A stretch of DNA of 64,000 bases, from NCBI GenBank assembly GCA_018335755.1, contig JAGXRK010000050.1, positions 173,277 through 237,276 on the forward strand. Direction: 5' to 3'. This document shows positions 63,621 to 64,000 of this stretch, piece by piece. Each line of letters opens with the position of its first letter. The first letter of the stretch is position 1. Under the pieces are notes generated by a model. The model saw nothing but the letters and a program-made list of their open reading frames with translations. It did no database searches and was not told the DNA's origin. The translations under genes were made by a program, and so were the position numbers. The DNA comes from Ignavibacterium sp. (GTDB lineage: Bacteria > Bacteroidota > Ignavibacteria > Ignavibacteriales > Ignavibacteriaceae).

Positions 63621-64000
63621 TCATTTTACTTTAATTACTACAAACGTCACATCATCATCAGGTTCTGTTCCTTTTGCCCATTCTGCAGCACTTAATTTTA
63701 ATCCTTCGATTATTTCTGCAGGTGTTTTATCAGCAAGTTTTTGAAATTCTGTTTGTACTCTTTCATAACCATAAGCTAAACCCATGTAATTAAATAACTC
63801 GGGTAAACCGTCACTAAGAATCAGAATAGTATCGCCCGAATTGAATTCAAATTCAGTGATTTTAAAGTACATTTCAGAAATAGCACCCAGAGGCATACAT
63901 TGTGTCTCAAACTCTACAACACTTTTAGTAGAATTTCTAAAAATAAATATCGGCGGCATACCAGCATTAATAAATTGCACTCGATTCTTATTTATATTTA
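63621..64000 (-). CDS. SpoIIE-type phosphatase, C-terminal part (5' end outside window)
   Basis: The frame stays open to the window edge (codons for INKNR precede the GTG at 63980), so this is the last ~125 residues of another phosphatase gene. Seen: QFINAGMPPIFIF, then SKSVVEFE-type strand, MPLGAISEMYFKI, GDTILILSDGLPEL (metal Asp) and EPDDDVTFVVIKVK at the C-terminus. Its sensor part cannot be seen. It is the sixth gene with this domain in the window and the fourth in this tandem run. Confidence 0.9.
   Translation of the reverse strand, partial: NINKNRVQFINAGMPPIFIFRNSTKSVVEFETQCMPLGAISEMYFKITEFEFNSGDTILILSDGLPELFNYMGLAYGYERVQTEFQKLADKTPAEIIEGLKLSAAEWAKGTEPDDDVTFVVIKVK

Noticed and set aside
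1..64000. tRNA, rRNA or riboswitch (cobalamin) near the B12-dependent mutase or receptors
   Set aside because: I looked in the gaps upstream of these genes for cloverleaf or B12-box-like sequence and saw nothing convincing; a covariance-model scan would be needed to exclude it.

Overview
The window looks like a chromosomal segment from a low-GC Gram-negative bacterium of the Bacteroidetes/Chlorobi/Ignavibacteria group, most likely an Ignavibacteria-type organism. The reasons are three proteins that end in a type IX-style C-terminal sorting domain with the NYPNPFNP motif, four TonB-dependent outer-membrane receptors with carboxypeptidase-regulatory-like N-termini, and propeller/Y_Y_Y sensors. 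This is inferred from protein families; no rRNA or marker gene is present to fix the taxonomy.

Region 1 (1-3.9 kb, + strand) is methylmalonyl-CoA metabolism: the 3' part of the mutase gene and its GTPase chaperone meaB. Between them sits an AbiEi-type antitoxin gene followed by a 49-codon remnant of its AbiEii toxin. Region 2 (3.9-20.7 kb, mostly - strand) is cell-envelope and housekeeping: a secreted alpha/beta hydrolase, four TonB receptors, a lone receiver protein, an EamA permease, a hotdog thioesterase, an RlmL-like rRNA methyltransferase and a secreted C39-like peptidase. Region 3 (21-25 kb, + strand) is a pair of DUF3857/transglutaminase-fold exported proteins, one of which lacks the catalytic Cys and His.

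Region 4 (25-64 kb) is read entirely from the - strand and is dominated by signalling. It begins with a secreted GHL10-type glycoside hydrolase, a STAS protein and a YfcC-type permease. It then holds six genes with a SpoIIE/PP2C phosphatase domain: one of 1740 residues with an NTF2-like domain and seven tandem sensor modules, one short coiled-coil form, three propeller/Y_Y_Y/transmembrane forms, and one cut by the window edge. Four tandem FIST-domain sensor paralogues lie among them, with an EthD-like gene interleaved. An AmpG-like permease, a run of eight small (mostly exported or NTF2-, cupin-, Rid- or ABM-like) proteins, and a hybrid histidine kinase/AraC regulator complete the region. My reading is that many extracellular and cytosolic sensors feed SpoIIE-type phosphatases that would act on STAS-domain anti-anti-sigma factors. 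One STAS gene (28404-28718) is present, but no RsbW-like kinase or sigma factor is in the window, so the partner-switching circuit is an inference.

The intergenic gaps of region 4 carry small palindromic elements: paired inward-facing hairpins starting with AATAGC at gene 3' ends, a nested palindrome related to one that has entered a coding sequence at 4.06 kb, and a 129-bp MITE-like element. No tRNA, rRNA, CRISPR array, intact transposase or prophage gene was seen.
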